This document shows positions 31,939 to 41,220 of a DNA stretch of 43,961 bases, piece after piece (within the stretch, counting starts at the first letter, position 1; each line of letters begins with the position of its first letter). The position numbers and the translations under genes were made by a program. The DNA comes from CAYLPJ01 sp964385465. Lineage in GTDB: Bacteria; Planctomycetota; Phycisphaerae; SM23-33. Where the stretch lies: NCBI GenBank assembly GCA_964385465.1, contig CAYLPJ010000057.1:1-43961 (forward strand), in the 5' to 3' direction. Below the pieces are notes generated by a model, which did no database searches, was not told the DNA's origin, and saw only the letters and a program-made list of their open reading frames with translations.

Positions 31939-32978
31939 CGCTGGTAGATGGGCAGGAAGCGGTAGGGCACGCCGAGGATGAGGATGGCCATCGCGGTGGT
32001 GCCCTCGGTGCCGGCCCGGCCGCCGGACCAACTGCCGTTGGACTTCTGCTTGCGGAGCATTGCGGTCTGGATGCGGGGGTACCAGCCGTCGTAGTGGGTC
32101 TCGCCGGCCTGGTACACCGCCTGCACGGCGTAGTAGTGCCCGTAGTAGTACCAGTCGACCTTGGTCCACTTCTCGTCGGAGTATTTCTTCAGGTAGGTCA
32201 GCCCGTCGCGGACGGGGCGTGAATCGACGGGCTCGCCGCACATCAGCAGGCTCATGACCCCCGCGGCCGTGCGGGCGAAGCCCGGGTCGCGCGGCGAGGT
32301 GTAGCCGAACCCGCCGGTGAACCGCGCCTGGAGGCTCTTGACGTACTTGATGGCGCGGTCGATGGTCCGCTGGGGCACGAAGATGCCGGCCTCCTTGGCG
32401 GACGCCAGCGCGACGATCTGCATGACGGTGACGGAGATGTCCGCGTCCTTGGGGACGGGCTCATACCGCCAGCCGCCCTTGGGGCTCTGGCTGCGGAGGA
32501 TGACCTGGACGGCCTGCTTCAGCGCGTCGCGGATCTCCTTGCGGTCGCTCATCCCCCAGACCTCCGACAGCGCCAGCGTGCCCAGCCCGTGCTCGTACAT
32601 GTTCCCGCCGAAGTACCCCCCGCCGGCCTTGGCGCGGCGGAGGAGGAACTGCACCGAGCGGTCGAGCATCCGCCCGTACTGCCCGTGGCCGGGAAAGTGG
32701 CCCTTGAGCATGAAGGCCATCAGCCCCAGGGAGGTCAGGGCGGCCTTGTGCTTGGAGCCCCAGCTTCCGTCGGCGTGCTGGGCCTTGGCGAGGTAGGTCA
32801 GCCCGCGGTCGATGGCGCGTTCGGCCTGGGGGGACAGCTCGGCGAAACGCACGCCGGCGTTTCCGGCCGCGGGCGCGCCCGCGGCGACGCCGGCGTGTGC
32901 GGCGATGGCGGCGGCGAGAAGGCAGGCGACGGCGCCGCGCGCGAGGCGGGGGCGTGTGCGTCTATTTCGAGAGGGCAT
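31935..32978 (-). CDS. Prenyltransferase/squalene-oxidase-repeat (alpha6-alpha6 toroid) secreted protein
   Basis: 347 residues from the ATG at 32978, overlapping the upstream gene by 17 bases. A signal peptide (ARGAVACLLAAAIAAHAGVAAGAPA) is followed by at least five repeats of the terpenoid-cyclase toroid: DGSWGSKHKAALTSLGLMAF, GGGYFGGNMYEHGLGTLALS, KGGWRYEPVPKDADISVTV, GGFGYTSPRDPGFARTAAG and NGSWSGGRAGTEGTTAMAIL. It lacks a proper DxDD catalytic motif and is far shorter than squalene-hopene cyclase (about 630 residues), so it is not expected to cyclise terpenes. Family knowledge: planctomycetes carry many such proteins of unknown role. Its place in the operon points to a binding function beside the vWA proteins. 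Confidence 0.85.
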   Translation of the reverse strand: MPSRNRRTRPRLARGAVACLLAAAIAAHAGVAAGAPAAGNAGVRFAELSPQAERAIDRGLTYLAKAQHADGSWGSKHKAALTSLGLMAFMLKGHFPGHGQYGRMLDRSVQFLLRRAKAGGGYFGGNMYEHGLGTLALSEVWGMSDRKEIRDALKQAVQVILRSQSPKGGWRYEPVPKDADISVTVMQIVALASAKEAGIFVPQRTIDRAIKYVKSLQARFTGGFGYTSPRDPGFARTAAGVMSLLMCGEPVDSRPVRDGLTYLKKYSDEKWTKVDWYYYGHYYAVQAVYQAGETHYDGWYPRIQTAMLRKQKSNGSWSGGRAGTEGTTAMAILILGVPYRFLPIYQR

Positions 32979-34824
32979 CGTAGTAGTCCTCCAGGAGCTC
33001 GCGGTACTCCAGGGGCAGCTCGCGGGCGAAGCTCTGCTTCAGCGCCTCGCGCTCCCGGGGCGTCAGGTGATCCCAGAGCTTGCGGTCGCGCGGGTCGCGC
33101 CCGCCGGCCTTCTGCATGCCGAAGTCGCGGTCGCCCTGCTCCTCGGGCTTCTCCTGCGACGGCTGGGGCGGGCTCGGCTGCGGCGGCTGCTGTTGCTGCT
33201 GCTGGGCGAGCTGTTGCTGCTGCTGCGCCGCCTGACGCATCTGCTGGGCCGCCTGCTTCAAGGCCTCCAAGGCCTGCTGCTGGTGCTGCTGCGTCTCGGG
33301 CTTCTCGCCCTGCTCCATCGCCTGCGCCGCCTGCTCCATCTGCTCGCCGGCCTCTTCCATCGCCGACTCGGCCTGTTCCTGCTCCATCTCGCCGGCGGCC
33401 TCGGCCATCTCCCGGGCCTCCTCGGCGAGCTGCTGCTGCGCGGGCTCCAACTGGGCCAACTCCTGCTGCGGCGTCTGCTGCGTGAGCTGGTTGAGCTGCT
33501 CCTGGCGCTGGACCATGGCCTCGGCCTGCTCGGCGGCCTGCTCCATCTGCTCGGCGAGGTCCATCTGCTCCTGCTGCTGGGCGAGCTGCTCTTCCATGGC
33601 GGCCATCTGCTGTTCCATGTTCGTGATGGCCTGCTTGAGGGCCTCCTCGGCCTGCTTCTGCTCGTTGACCGTCTCTTCCTGCTGCTGCTGAGGAGTCTGG
33701 TCGTCCGCCGGGGGCTGCTCCATGGCCTGCTCGGCCTGGTCCATGTGCTGTTCGGCCTGCTCCAGGGGCTGCTTGATCTTCTCGTCGGCGGCCTCGGGCA
33801 TCTCCTCGGCGGCCTGCTCGGTTTCCTTCTTCAGGTCGCGCTGCTCCAACTGGAGCTCGGGGGCGTCCTTCTGGAACTCCTCGGGCTCCTTCCGCTCGGT
33901 CTTCTCCCGGAGCTTCTCCTGCTTCTCCAGCAGCTCGTTGAGCTTCTCGTGGGAAGTCTTCATCTGCTCCAACTGGTTCAGCGGCGAGTCCTCGTGCCGC
34001 TCCAGCAGCCGCTCGATCTCCTTCAGCGCCTCGATCGCGTCCCCCTGCTTCTGCACGGCCGGGACGGGCTTCTTCGCCTCGATGTCCTTGGCCGCCCTGT
34101 CCAGCGTGCGGTCGATCGTCCGGTCCTTCATCAGCTTCGCGGCCTTGGCCAGGTCGAGCTTCCACATCGGGTCGGCCTCGCTCTCGGCGGCGGCGTTGAG
34201 CTTCTCCTCGAACTGGCGGACGTTGGCTCCGATCTGCTCCTGCCGCGTGGTCAGGTCCTCGCGGTTGGTCTCGGCGTCCTCGGGGGACTTGTACAGCAGC
34301 CGCCCCCACTCCCGCGTCTGGGTGTGCAGGGTCTCCTCGTTCTTGATGATCAGCCGAAGCTGGGTCAGCAGGTCGTCCTCGGTGGAGACCCGCTCGGCCT
34401 TCTTCAGCAGCTCGTCGAGCATGCGGAGGATCGTCTGGATCTCCACGTCCGCGGCGGTGACGTTCGGGCGGAAGGCATCCAGGCGCTTGCGGGCCTGGTC
34501 GAGGTATCGCTCGGCCGAGGGGACGTGGCTCTCGCTGAGCGTGGAGAGGACCTTGACGAACCGCTTCATCTTGGGCCCGCGCCCGCGGGCGAGCAGGTCG
34601 TTGCTGAGCAGGTCGCGGATCAGCCGGTCCAGCCCGCGGACGGACGCGTCCATCCGCCGGTTGACCATGTGCTGGCGCTCGGCCTCGCCGAGCAGGCGGT
34701 CGCCGAGCTCGCGGACGGCCTCGTCGTCGGCGCGAGCCGCCGCGGGCCCCTGCGCCGGCGCGACCGCCGCCCAAAGCATCCCGGCCGCGCACGCGGCCAC
34801 GATCAGGATCGTTCGTGCGTTCAT
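32962..34824 (-). CDS. Periplasmic Gln/Glu-rich coiled-coil protein (DUF4175 C-terminal-like)
   Basis: 620 residues from the ATG at 34824. A signal peptide (MNARTILIVAACAAGMLWAA then APAQ) leads to a helical region (35-250) and a long Gln/Glu/Ala/Met-rich coiled coil (about 270-540), with segments such as EQAEQHMDQAEQAMEQ and NMEQQMAAMEEQLAQQQEQ. A poly-Gln/Pro linker (about 540-565) precedes a compact C-terminus: DRKLWDHLTPREREALKQ and ELPLEYRELLEDYYDALSK. That ending matches the C-terminus of DUF4175-type proteins. The preceding gene looks like the N-terminal half of the same family, so a single ancestral protein appears to be split into two chains. It is probably an extended periplasmic partner of the vWA proteins. 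Confidence 0.85.
   Translation of the reverse strand: MNARTILIVAACAAGMLWAAVAPAQGPAAARADDEAVRELGDRLLGEAERQHMVNRRMDASVRGLDRLIRDLLSNDLLARGRGPKMKRFVKVLSTLSESHVPSAERYLDQARKRLDAFRPNVTAADVEIQTILRMLDELLKKAERVSTEDDLLTQLRLIIKNEETLHTQTREWGRLLYKSPEDAETNREDLTTRQEQIGANVRQFEEKLNAAAESEADPMWKLDLAKAAKLMKDRTIDRTLDRAAKDIEAKKPVPAVQKQGDAIEALKEIERLLERHEDSPLNQLEQMKTSHEKLNELLEKQEKLREKTERKEPEEFQKDAPELQLEQRDLKKETEQAAEEMPEAADEKIKQPLEQAEQHMDQAEQAMEQPPADDQTPQQQQEETVNEQKQAEEALKQAITNMEQQMAAMEEQLAQQQEQMDLAEQMEQAAEQAEAMVQRQEQLNQLTQQTPQQELAQLEPAQQQLAEEAREMAEAAGEMEQEQAESAMEEAGEQMEQAAQAMEQGEKPETQQHQQQALEALKQAAQQMRQAAQQQQQLAQQQQQQPPQPSPPQPSQEKPEEQGDRDFGMQKAGGRDPRDRKLWDHLTPREREALKQSFARELPLEYRELLEDYYDALSK
33186..33225 (-). repeat. 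CAG/CAA-rich poly-glutamine coding tract
   Basis: Two runs of mostly CAG codons with occasional CAA, split by a CTCGCC (Leu-Ala) spacer, encode QQQQQLAQQQQQQ just before a Pro-rich linker. The mixed codons limit slippage, but copy-number variation between strains is possible. Confidence 0.7.
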
Positions 34825-34850
34825 GGTTCGCTCTCCCGCCGGCCGGGGCG

Positions 34851-36545
34851 TCAGGGCGCCGCCGGCTGGGTCGCTGGCGATTCGACGGTCTTCAACTCAC
34901 CGACTTCCTCGGAGGCCTCGCGCTCCTCGCCGCGAAGCTCCTCGACCTCCGAGAACCACCGCAACTGCTCCTCGAGGATGCTGCGGAGGTATTCCTCGAC
35001 GCTGACGATATACACCCGCCGCGTCTGGCTCTCGCCGGTGTTCGGCCCGCGATCGTCGTCGCGGTTGTCCGTCACACGTATTCTATAGGTTACCGTATCC
35101 CCCTCCTTCAGCGCGGGGATCAATTCCGCGAGCCTCTTCTCGAAGGTGGGACGCACCTCCCGCCCGCTGAGTTCCCCGATCTCCCACGCCTGCCCGGGCC
35201 CTTCGTTGACGGAGTAGACCAGCTCGGCCTTGGCCAGTCCGTAATCGTCCGAAGCGCGGTAGGTGACGATGAGCCGCTTGCGGACGGTGGCCTTCTCGTC
35301 GGCGAGCGGTTCGAGGATGTCGGCCTCGGGCGCGATGTCGGGGATGACGTTGACGGAGTAGATGCCGGGCGTCTCGTAGATGAAGCCGTGGCGGGCGACC
35401 TCCCAGCGGAAGCGGTAGTCGAAGGACTCCCGCGCGGGGACGTTGGCCTCGACGACGCGCCCGCCGTCGCCGACGGTCAGCGCCACGGCGTTGGCGTCGC
35501 CGTAGTTGCGGACCATCGTGGCGGCCTGGAGGGGCTGGTCCATGGTCAGCCGCCAGGTGACCTCCGTGCCCTCGGGGACCTCGAGGTAGTAGCTGTCGCG
35601 CTGCTCGTCGGCCAGGCCGGTGTAGTCCGGGTAGTCCAGCGTGACGGCCTTCTCGAGGACCTTGGGCGCGGGGATGACGGTGACGCGATGCAGCTCGGAC
35701 TCGTCGTCGCCGACGCGGACCGTGTAGTCGAAGCTGCGGCGGACGTCGGTCAGCTCGTGGGCGTACCGTCCGGCCCCGCCGTGGCCGAGCGGGACGGACT
35801 CCCACTGCCCGCCGTCGGCACGGACGTCGAGGCGGCCCTTCTCGGGCAACTCGCCGGAGCACCGGGCCGTCAGCACCAGGTCCGTGCCCTGCTGGACGTG
35901 CAGGTCGCCGCTGACGGCCTCGATGACGGTGGCGGTGGGGTATTCGATGTTCGAGACCGGATCGAGCATCCGGTTGATGAGCGTGGCGAAGAAGTCCGAC
36001 TTGTAGACGCTCAGCCCCGCGAACAGCACGACGGTGAACAGGCTGAAGAGCATCAGCCGCGTGAGCATGCGGTAGCTGATGACCTCCTTGAAGTTCAGCG
36101 GGCGCGTGGCCAGGACGGCCTCGCGGCGGAGGGCGGCGACGAGCGCCGGCGAGGCGTGGGTGTCGTCGAGGCTGCGGTCGTCGATCTGGACGTAGGAGAC
36201 CAGCAGGCTGCACAGCTCGGGGTGCTTGCGCTCGAACTCCAGGGCCAGGCGCACCGGGTCGTACCGCCGCAGGTGGCGCCACCAGTAGCGGTAGATCACC
36301 ACGAGCAGCGTCACCACGTTGAGCCCCAGCAGCACCAGCCGCGCCCAGCCGGGCGCGCGGTAGCTGGCCAGGAACAGCCAGTCGATCAGCAGGTCGAGGA
36401 GGACCAGCAGCACGACCCACACGGCCAGGATGCACAGCCCGCGGGTATGGTGGAACCGCCGTTCCTTGTGCCAGGCGTCGTGGAGCTTGTGCTCGACCAT
36501 CCGCCGCGCGTCGGCATCCGAAGTTGTCACCGCTACGTCGCTCAT
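34851..36545 (-). CDS. DUF4175-like membrane protein
   Basis: 564 residues from the ATG at 36545. Two adjacent N-terminal membrane segments (about 36-58 and 67-87: LCILAVWVVLLVLLDLLIDW, ARLVLLGLNVVTLLVVIYRYWW) are followed by a cytoplasmic stretch with YDPVRLALEFERKHPELCSLL. A third segment (about 165-185, MLFSLFTVVLFAGLSVY) leads to a large extracytoplasmic beta-rich part with repeated Ig-like units (RVTVIPAPKVLEKAVTLDYP, IYSVNVIPDIAPEADILEPL). The C-terminus SVEEYLRSILEEQLRWFSEVEEL begins the helical region that the next gene continues. It sits 31 bases after the vWA gene and 26 before the coiled-coil gene, within one operon. Such proteins accompany MoxR/vWA clusters; the molecular role is unknown. 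Confidence 0.85.
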   Translation of the reverse strand: MSDVAVTTSDADARRMVEHKLHDAWHKERRFHHTRGLCILAVWVVLLVLLDLLIDWLFLASYRAPGWARLVLLGLNVVTLLVVIYRYWWRHLRRYDPVRLALEFERKHPELCSLLVSYVQIDDRSLDDTHASPALVAALRREAVLATRPLNFKEVISYRMLTRLMLFSLFTVVLFAGLSVYKSDFFATLINRMLDPVSNIEYPTATVIEAVSGDLHVQQGTDLVLTARCSGELPEKGRLDVRADGGQWESVPLGHGGAGRYAHELTDVRRSFDYTVRVGDDESELHRVTVIPAPKVLEKAVTLDYPDYTGLADEQRDSYYLEVPEGTEVTWRLTMDQPLQAATMVRNYGDANAVALTVGDGGRVVEANVPARESFDYRFRWEVARHGFIYETPGIYSVNVIPDIAPEADILEPLADEKATVRKRLIVTYRASDDYGLAKAELVYSVNEGPGQAWEIGELSGREVRPTFEKRLAELIPALKEGDTVTYRIRVTDNRDDDRGPNTGESQTRRVYIVSVEEYLRSILEEQLRWFSEVEELRGEEREASEEVGELKTVESPATQPAAP

Positions 36546-36576
36546 TCTCTCTTCATTTCACAGGCAAGCCGGCAGG

Positions 36577-38958
36577 TCACACCAGATCCCCGCGGCGGCG
36601 GATGAACCACTCGATGGCCAGCAGCGTCAGGACCAGGCCGAAGATGATCGGCAGGTCGAACAGCTCCTTGGTCAGGCGAACGGAGGTCCGGCGGGTCTCG
36701 CCGGCGAGCTCGTCGGCCAGCTCGTCGGACTCGGCGGCGGTGAAATACCGCCCGCCGGCGACGCCCACCATCTCGCGAAGCTCGTCCTCCTGAAGCGCCG
36801 GCTCCTGGCGCTCCAGGCTCGTCCCGGCGACGTTGATCCGCACCACGTTCGCCGCGTCCGGGCTGCCCTCGGCGGCCGTCAGCTCGTACTGGCCCTGCTG
36901 CTCGGGCGAGAAGAACCCGCGGAACAGCCCGGGCATGCCCGGCACGGCCGAGAGGGAGATCTGCCGCCGCTCGCGGTCGCCGTCCTGGCGCTGGAGGCGG
37001 ACGCGAAAGCTCTGGGCGAGCACGGGGGACCAGGCCTCGTCCAGGACGTTGGCGCTGATCTGCACGCGCTCGCCGACGCGGTAGTCGGTGCGGTCGGTCT
37101 CGACGCGGATGCGCCGGTTGCCGCTGAGCAGCCGCGAGAGCGTCAGGAACTGGATCGCCTGGCCCCAGAACCGCGCGTGAAGCTCGTCGCCGCGCTTGAA
37201 CCGCAGGCGCCAGAGCTGGTCGGTGCCCACGTACATCACCTTGCCGCTGCGGTGGCGGTGCCAGCAGACCAGGGGGTAGGGCTCGTCGCCGCGGAGCGTG
37301 TTCGAGAGCGTCAGCAGCGGCGTGGCGCCGCGCTTCATGCCCTCCAGCCGCGGGACGTAGAACAGCGGGCGGACCCGCGACCACAGGGCGGCGTTGCGGT
37401 CCTCGGGATACTCCAGCATGGCCACCGCGCCGGCGGCGCCCTCGGCGGTCACCTGCGGGTGGACCATGTCGTCGACCTGCCGCACGCCGTCGGGGCGGGG
37501 CGTGACCGGCAGCATCTGCTCGATCGGCGTGCCCACGAACTCGTGCGGGGCGTGCTCGCTGCCGGCCAGCAGGAGGAACGACCCGCCGCGGTCGCGGACG
37601 AGCTCCTCCATGCGCTCCATCTCCAGGCGCGTCAACCGCGAGGCGGGCACGTCGCCGAGGATTACCAGGTCGTAGCGGAACGCCCGCTCGGCGTCCATGG
37701 GGAAGGCGGCGAGGTAGCGGTCGGAGTACTTGGCCAGCTCCTTGTCGCCCTCGGTCATGAAGAACTTCACGTCCAGGCGGTGGTCCCGCAGCAGGACGCG
37801 CCGCAGGTACCGGTACTCCCACCGCGGCTTGCCCTCGATGTAGAGGACCTTGATCTTCTCGTCGATGATGCGGATCGTCCGCACGGTGCGGCTGTTCGAC
37901 TCGCTCGCCTCCCGAACGGCCGCGCTGACCGGGCGGACCTCGATCTCCAGCTCGGCTGCCTCGGCCTCGTTCAGCGGCTGGAAGAGCAGTTCGGCGTATT
38001 GCGGGGCGTCCTCGAGGGTGACGCCGGCGACGGCGACGTCGCGCCCGTCGAGCTGGACGATGATCTCGGCGTCCTTGCCGGCCAGGCCCGTCGAGGAGAA
38101 CTGCACGCGGACGGGGACCTTGTCTTTGACGAAGACGGTCTCGGGGACGATGACGGCGTCGAGGCGGACGTCCGTCGGGCGGGCCAGGCCCAGGCCGACG
38201 GGGTAGAAGGGCACGGCGCGTTCCTTCATCCGCCGCGCGACCTCCATGGGCGCGACGCCCTCGTTGCTGGCCCCGTCGGTGAGGGCGACCACGCCGGAGA
38301 TGCTCTGCCCGCTGAACCGCGCCAGGGCCTCCTCCATCGCCGTGCCCAGCCGCGTGGACGGGTCGTTGGCGTCGAGGGCGTCGAGGGCCTCCGGGCCCGG
38401 CTCGCCGGTGCCCTCGGCGGGCGCCAGCCGGCTGCCGAAGGCGAAGTACCGCACGCGGTAGGTCTTGGCGAGCTCCTCGAAGACGTTGCCCTTCTCCCGC
38501 CGCAGCAGGGCCTTGGCGAGGTCCATCCGGGAGACGTTCGACGCGGCGGCGAGGTCTTCCGGGGAGACCGGCGCGTTGGGGTCCGAGGGGGCCAGGCCCA
38601 GCGCCACGGCCGCATCGCGCTGCTGCTCGGGCCGCCGGCGGTGGTCGCGGATGTTCATGCTCTCGGAGACGTCCAGCAGGACCAGGACGGTCCGGGGCAG
38701 CTCGACGGACGTGCTGACAGCCAGGACGGGCTCGAAGAGGAGCGTCACGAGGATCATCAGCACGGCCGCCCTGAGCACGCCGAGCAGGCCCCGTTTGCCG
38801 CGGGAGACGCCGCGCTCGCGGCGGTAGAGCAGCAGGGCGTAGACCGCCATAGCCACCAGCGCGATCACGAGGACGATGAGGGGCCAGGGCAGACGGAATC
38901 CCCAGGCCATCCGGCCGATCTCGCCGACGTCGTCAAGTCCCAGCAGGTACTTCAGCAT
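36577..38958 (-). CDS. vWA-domain membrane protein with glutamine-amidotransferase-like domain
   Basis: 793 residues from the ATG at 38958. Two membrane segments (about 25-45 and 60-80) precede a vWA domain with the MIDAS start LLDVSESMN (DxSxS) and VVALTDGASNEG. A beta sandwich follows (PTDVRLDAVIVPETVFVKDK). Next is a flavodoxin/GATase1-like domain (about 370-560: IKVLYIEGKPRWEYRYLR, YDLVILGDVPASRLT, RDRGGSFLLLAGSEH). It has no clear Cys-His-Glu triad, so it is likely structural. A further Ig-like part and a single C-terminal membrane helix (LPIIFGLVLTLLAIEWFIRRR) close the protein. The architecture is common in planctomycete MoxR operons and fits an envelope protein with metal-dependent ligand binding. 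Confidence 0.9.
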   Translation of the reverse strand: MLKYLLGLDDVGEIGRMAWGFRLPWPLIVLVIALVAMAVYALLLYRRERGVSRGKRGLLGVLRAAVLMILVTLLFEPVLAVSTSVELPRTVLVLLDVSESMNIRDHRRRPEQQRDAAVALGLAPSDPNAPVSPEDLAAASNVSRMDLAKALLRREKGNVFEELAKTYRVRYFAFGSRLAPAEGTGEPGPEALDALDANDPSTRLGTAMEEALARFSGQSISGVVALTDGASNEGVAPMEVARRMKERAVPFYPVGLGLARPTDVRLDAVIVPETVFVKDKVPVRVQFSSTGLAGKDAEIIVQLDGRDVAVAGVTLEDAPQYAELLFQPLNEAEAAELEIEVRPVSAAVREASESNSRTVRTIRIIDEKIKVLYIEGKPRWEYRYLRRVLLRDHRLDVKFFMTEGDKELAKYSDRYLAAFPMDAERAFRYDLVILGDVPASRLTRLEMERMEELVRDRGGSFLLLAGSEHAPHEFVGTPIEQMLPVTPRPDGVRQVDDMVHPQVTAEGAAGAVAMLEYPEDRNAALWSRVRPLFYVPRLEGMKRGATPLLTLSNTLRGDEPYPLVCWHRHRSGKVMYVGTDQLWRLRFKRGDELHARFWGQAIQFLTLSRLLSGNRRIRVETDRTDYRVGERVQISANVLDEAWSPVLAQSFRVRLQRQDGDRERRQISLSAVPGMPGLFRGFFSPEQQGQYELTAAEGSPDAANVVRINVAGTSLERQEPALQEDELREMVGVAGGRYFTAAESDELADELAGETRRTSVRLTKELFDLPIIFGLVLTLLAIEWFIRRRGDLV

Positions 38959-38997
38959 GCGTTCGTGCGGTCCCGTTGGTTGGGTTCGTGGGTTCGG

Positions 38998-41202
38998 TCA
39001 GGCGGCCTGGCGCCCGGCGAGGACCTCCTCGCGGGCGGACTTCGGCAGCGGCGACTCCTGCGCCTCCAGCTTGCGGGAGAACCGCCGCGCCAGAAGCGAT
39101 TCGATCAGCAGCACCGCCAGGGCGAGGATCATCAGCGTTTTCCACATTTCCCGGCCGGTGCGGCCCTGTTTGACGGTCGGGGCGATCGCGTCGCCGGTCA
39201 GCAGCCGCGCGGGCGTCTCGGCGAGCCGGGCCCGCATCTCCTCGTCGGTCAGCGTGCGGATATCGGACTCGGAGGCGTCGACGTTGACGGCCATCATCAG
39301 CGGTTCGGCGTCCTCGGAGAGGTTCAGCGTGTAGAAGCCGGCCTGCTCGGGCTGGCCACAGCGGGCGACGCGCTGCCCGTTGTCCTCGGCGGCCTGAATG
39401 GGCGTGGCCTCGCCGTCGGGGTCGACGAGGGTCAGCTCGTCCTCGACCGCGGCGGCGGGAACGGGGACGATCAGCGGCTCGCCCACGGTGAACTGCCGCT
39501 CGTGCGACCGCCGGGTGAGATAGGTCACCGACTCGTGGAGGAAGATCAGGTACGCCGGGTTGACCGCCAGCGAGGCCCAGTCGCGGTCGGCGGAGGTCGC
39601 CATCAGCAGCACCGAGCCGCGCCCCAGCCGGCGCTCGATCAGCAGCGGGTGCTTGGTCCCGGCGGCGCGCAGGACGACGCGGGCGTTCTCCTTCGGCTCC
39701 AGCTCCATCAGCTTGCGGACGCGGGCCTCCTCGACGAGCCCGCGGGGCAGGCGGGCGAGGAACCGCCCCAGCGGGTGGTCCGGGTCGGCCAGCTCGACGG
39801 CCCAGCCGGCCTGCTCGCCGCGGCCGGCGTCGACGGCCCGGCCGATCTCCGCCGGCAGGATGGATTCGTCGCCGACGGTCATGCGGGCGTTGAGCAGCCG
39901 GCCGCTGACGCGGTCGCCGAGGAAGACGATCAGCCCCCCGCCGCGTCGGACGAAGCCGGCGAGGGCCTCGGCCTGGGGGGTGCGGATGTCCGAGACGTTG
40001 GCCAGGACGATGATGTCGTAGTCGCCCGGGCGGTGCAGCGGCAGCTCGACGTAGGGGACCGGCGTCGGCTGGATCGTCGCCTGCCACGCCTTGTCGGGGT
40101 TCGGCACGAGGGCGTTGGTCAGGAAGAACGTCTCGCCCGGCTCGTCCCGCCGCCGCCCGGGGTCGCCGTCGACCACGAGCACCTTCACCTGCCGCCTGAC
40201 GTGGGCGGCGGCGTGGCGGGCGTCGTCGGCGGGCAGGGCATCGCGGTCCAGCCGCGCGGTCACCTGCACGTTGCCCGGCTCCTGGAACTTGCCGTACAGC
40301 GCCACCGGCACGCTCGAGCCCGGCGGGACGACGTCCACCACGCGCCGGTCCGCCGTCCTGCGCCCGACGTGGAGCGTCACGGCGACGTTCCGTACCGGCT
40401 GGCGCCCGGCGTTGCGGACCTCGGCGGCGTAGCGGACCATGCTGCCGACCCGCCGCGCGCCGCTGGTCATCTGGAAGTCCGTCAGCGCGAGGTTCTCCGC
40501 CCCGCCGGCGCCGGCGGGAAGGCAGTACAGCTTCGCCTCGGTGCCGATCTCCATCAGGCTCTTGCGGGCGCGGTCCGAGAGGTTCCGCCAGGACAGGTCC
40601 TGCCCGTCGGTGATGACGTAGCACTCCCGGACCGGGGCGCGGACCTCGGCGATCAGCTCGGCCGCCTGCTCCAGGCCCAGCTCCAGGTTCAGCCGCTCGG
40701 GAAGGGGCTCGATCTGCTGGAGCTTCTCCTCCAGCCTCTGGGCATCGAAGCTGACGTTCCGCAGCAGCGCCCGCGGGCGCTGGCCCATCAGCACGATCGA
40801 CGCCTGGTCGCCCGGCTGGAGCGTGCGGAGGATGTCCCGCGCCTTCCGCTTGGCGGCGTCCATGCGGCTGTGCACACCGGGGCGGTGGCCCATGCTGTAG
40901 GAGGCATCCAGCGCGATCACCACGCCGACGCGGCTCTGGCCGCCGAAGAACTGCGCCCCGGCGGCGCCGATCGTCGGGCGGGCCATCGCCAGCGCCAGCA
41001 GCGCCACGGCCAGGCAGCGGAGGATCAGCAGGATGAGGTCCTCGATCCGCACGCGGCGGGAGCGGACGACCATGGCCCGCCGCAGCAGTTCCATGGCCCC
41101 CCAGTCCACCTCGCGGTAGCGATAGCGGTTGAGCAGGTGGATGAGGATCGGCACGCCGATCCCGGCCAGGCCCAGCAGCATGATCTGATTCAAAAACGCC
41201 AT
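38998..41202 (-). CDS. BatA/vWA-domain membrane protein
   Basis: 734 residues from the ATG at 41202; GAGG lies four bases before the start. The N-terminus is the BatA (aerotolerance regulator) signature: a first helix LLGLAGIGVPILIHLLNR, basic YRYREVDWGAMELLRRA, then a second helix LILLILRCLAVALLALAMAR. A vWA domain follows with MIDAS VIALDASYSMG and CYVITDGQDLSWR. An Ig-like domain and a GATase-like domain (about 345-450: VKVLVVDGDPGRR, YDIIVLANVSDIRT, RRGGGLIVFLGDRV) come next. The chain ends in a membrane helix (MWKTLMILALAVLLIESLL). It is a paralog in layout of the next gene, suggesting an ancient duplication and perhaps a heterodimer. BatA-type proteins work with MoxR ATPases in envelope stress tolerance in some bacteria. 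Confidence 0.92.
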   Translation of the reverse strand: MAFLNQIMLLGLAGIGVPILIHLLNRYRYREVDWGAMELLRRAMVVRSRRVRIEDLILLILRCLAVALLALAMARPTIGAAGAQFFGGQSRVGVVIALDASYSMGHRPGVHSRMDAAKRKARDILRTLQPGDQASIVLMGQRPRALLRNVSFDAQRLEEKLQQIEPLPERLNLELGLEQAAELIAEVRAPVRECYVITDGQDLSWRNLSDRARKSLMEIGTEAKLYCLPAGAGGAENLALTDFQMTSGARRVGSMVRYAAEVRNAGRQPVRNVAVTLHVGRRTADRRVVDVVPPGSSVPVALYGKFQEPGNVQVTARLDRDALPADDARHAAAHVRRQVKVLVVDGDPGRRRDEPGETFFLTNALVPNPDKAWQATIQPTPVPYVELPLHRPGDYDIIVLANVSDIRTPQAEALAGFVRRGGGLIVFLGDRVSGRLLNARMTVGDESILPAEIGRAVDAGRGEQAGWAVELADPDHPLGRFLARLPRGLVEEARVRKLMELEPKENARVVLRAAGTKHPLLIERRLGRGSVLLMATSADRDWASLAVNPAYLIFLHESVTYLTRRSHERQFTVGEPLIVPVPAAAVEDELTLVDPDGEATPIQAAEDNGQRVARCGQPEQAGFYTLNLSEDAEPLMMAVNVDASESDIRTLTDEEMRARLAETPARLLTGDAIAPTVKQGRTGREMWKTLMILALAVLLIESLLARRFSRKLEAQESPLPKSAREEVLAGRQAA

Positions 41203-41220
41203 GTCGCCTCAGTCCAATAT

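Noticed and set aside
31935..32978. Squalene-hopene cyclase
   Set aside because: It is about half the length and without a DxDD motif; it has a signal peptide and only the toroid repeat pattern.
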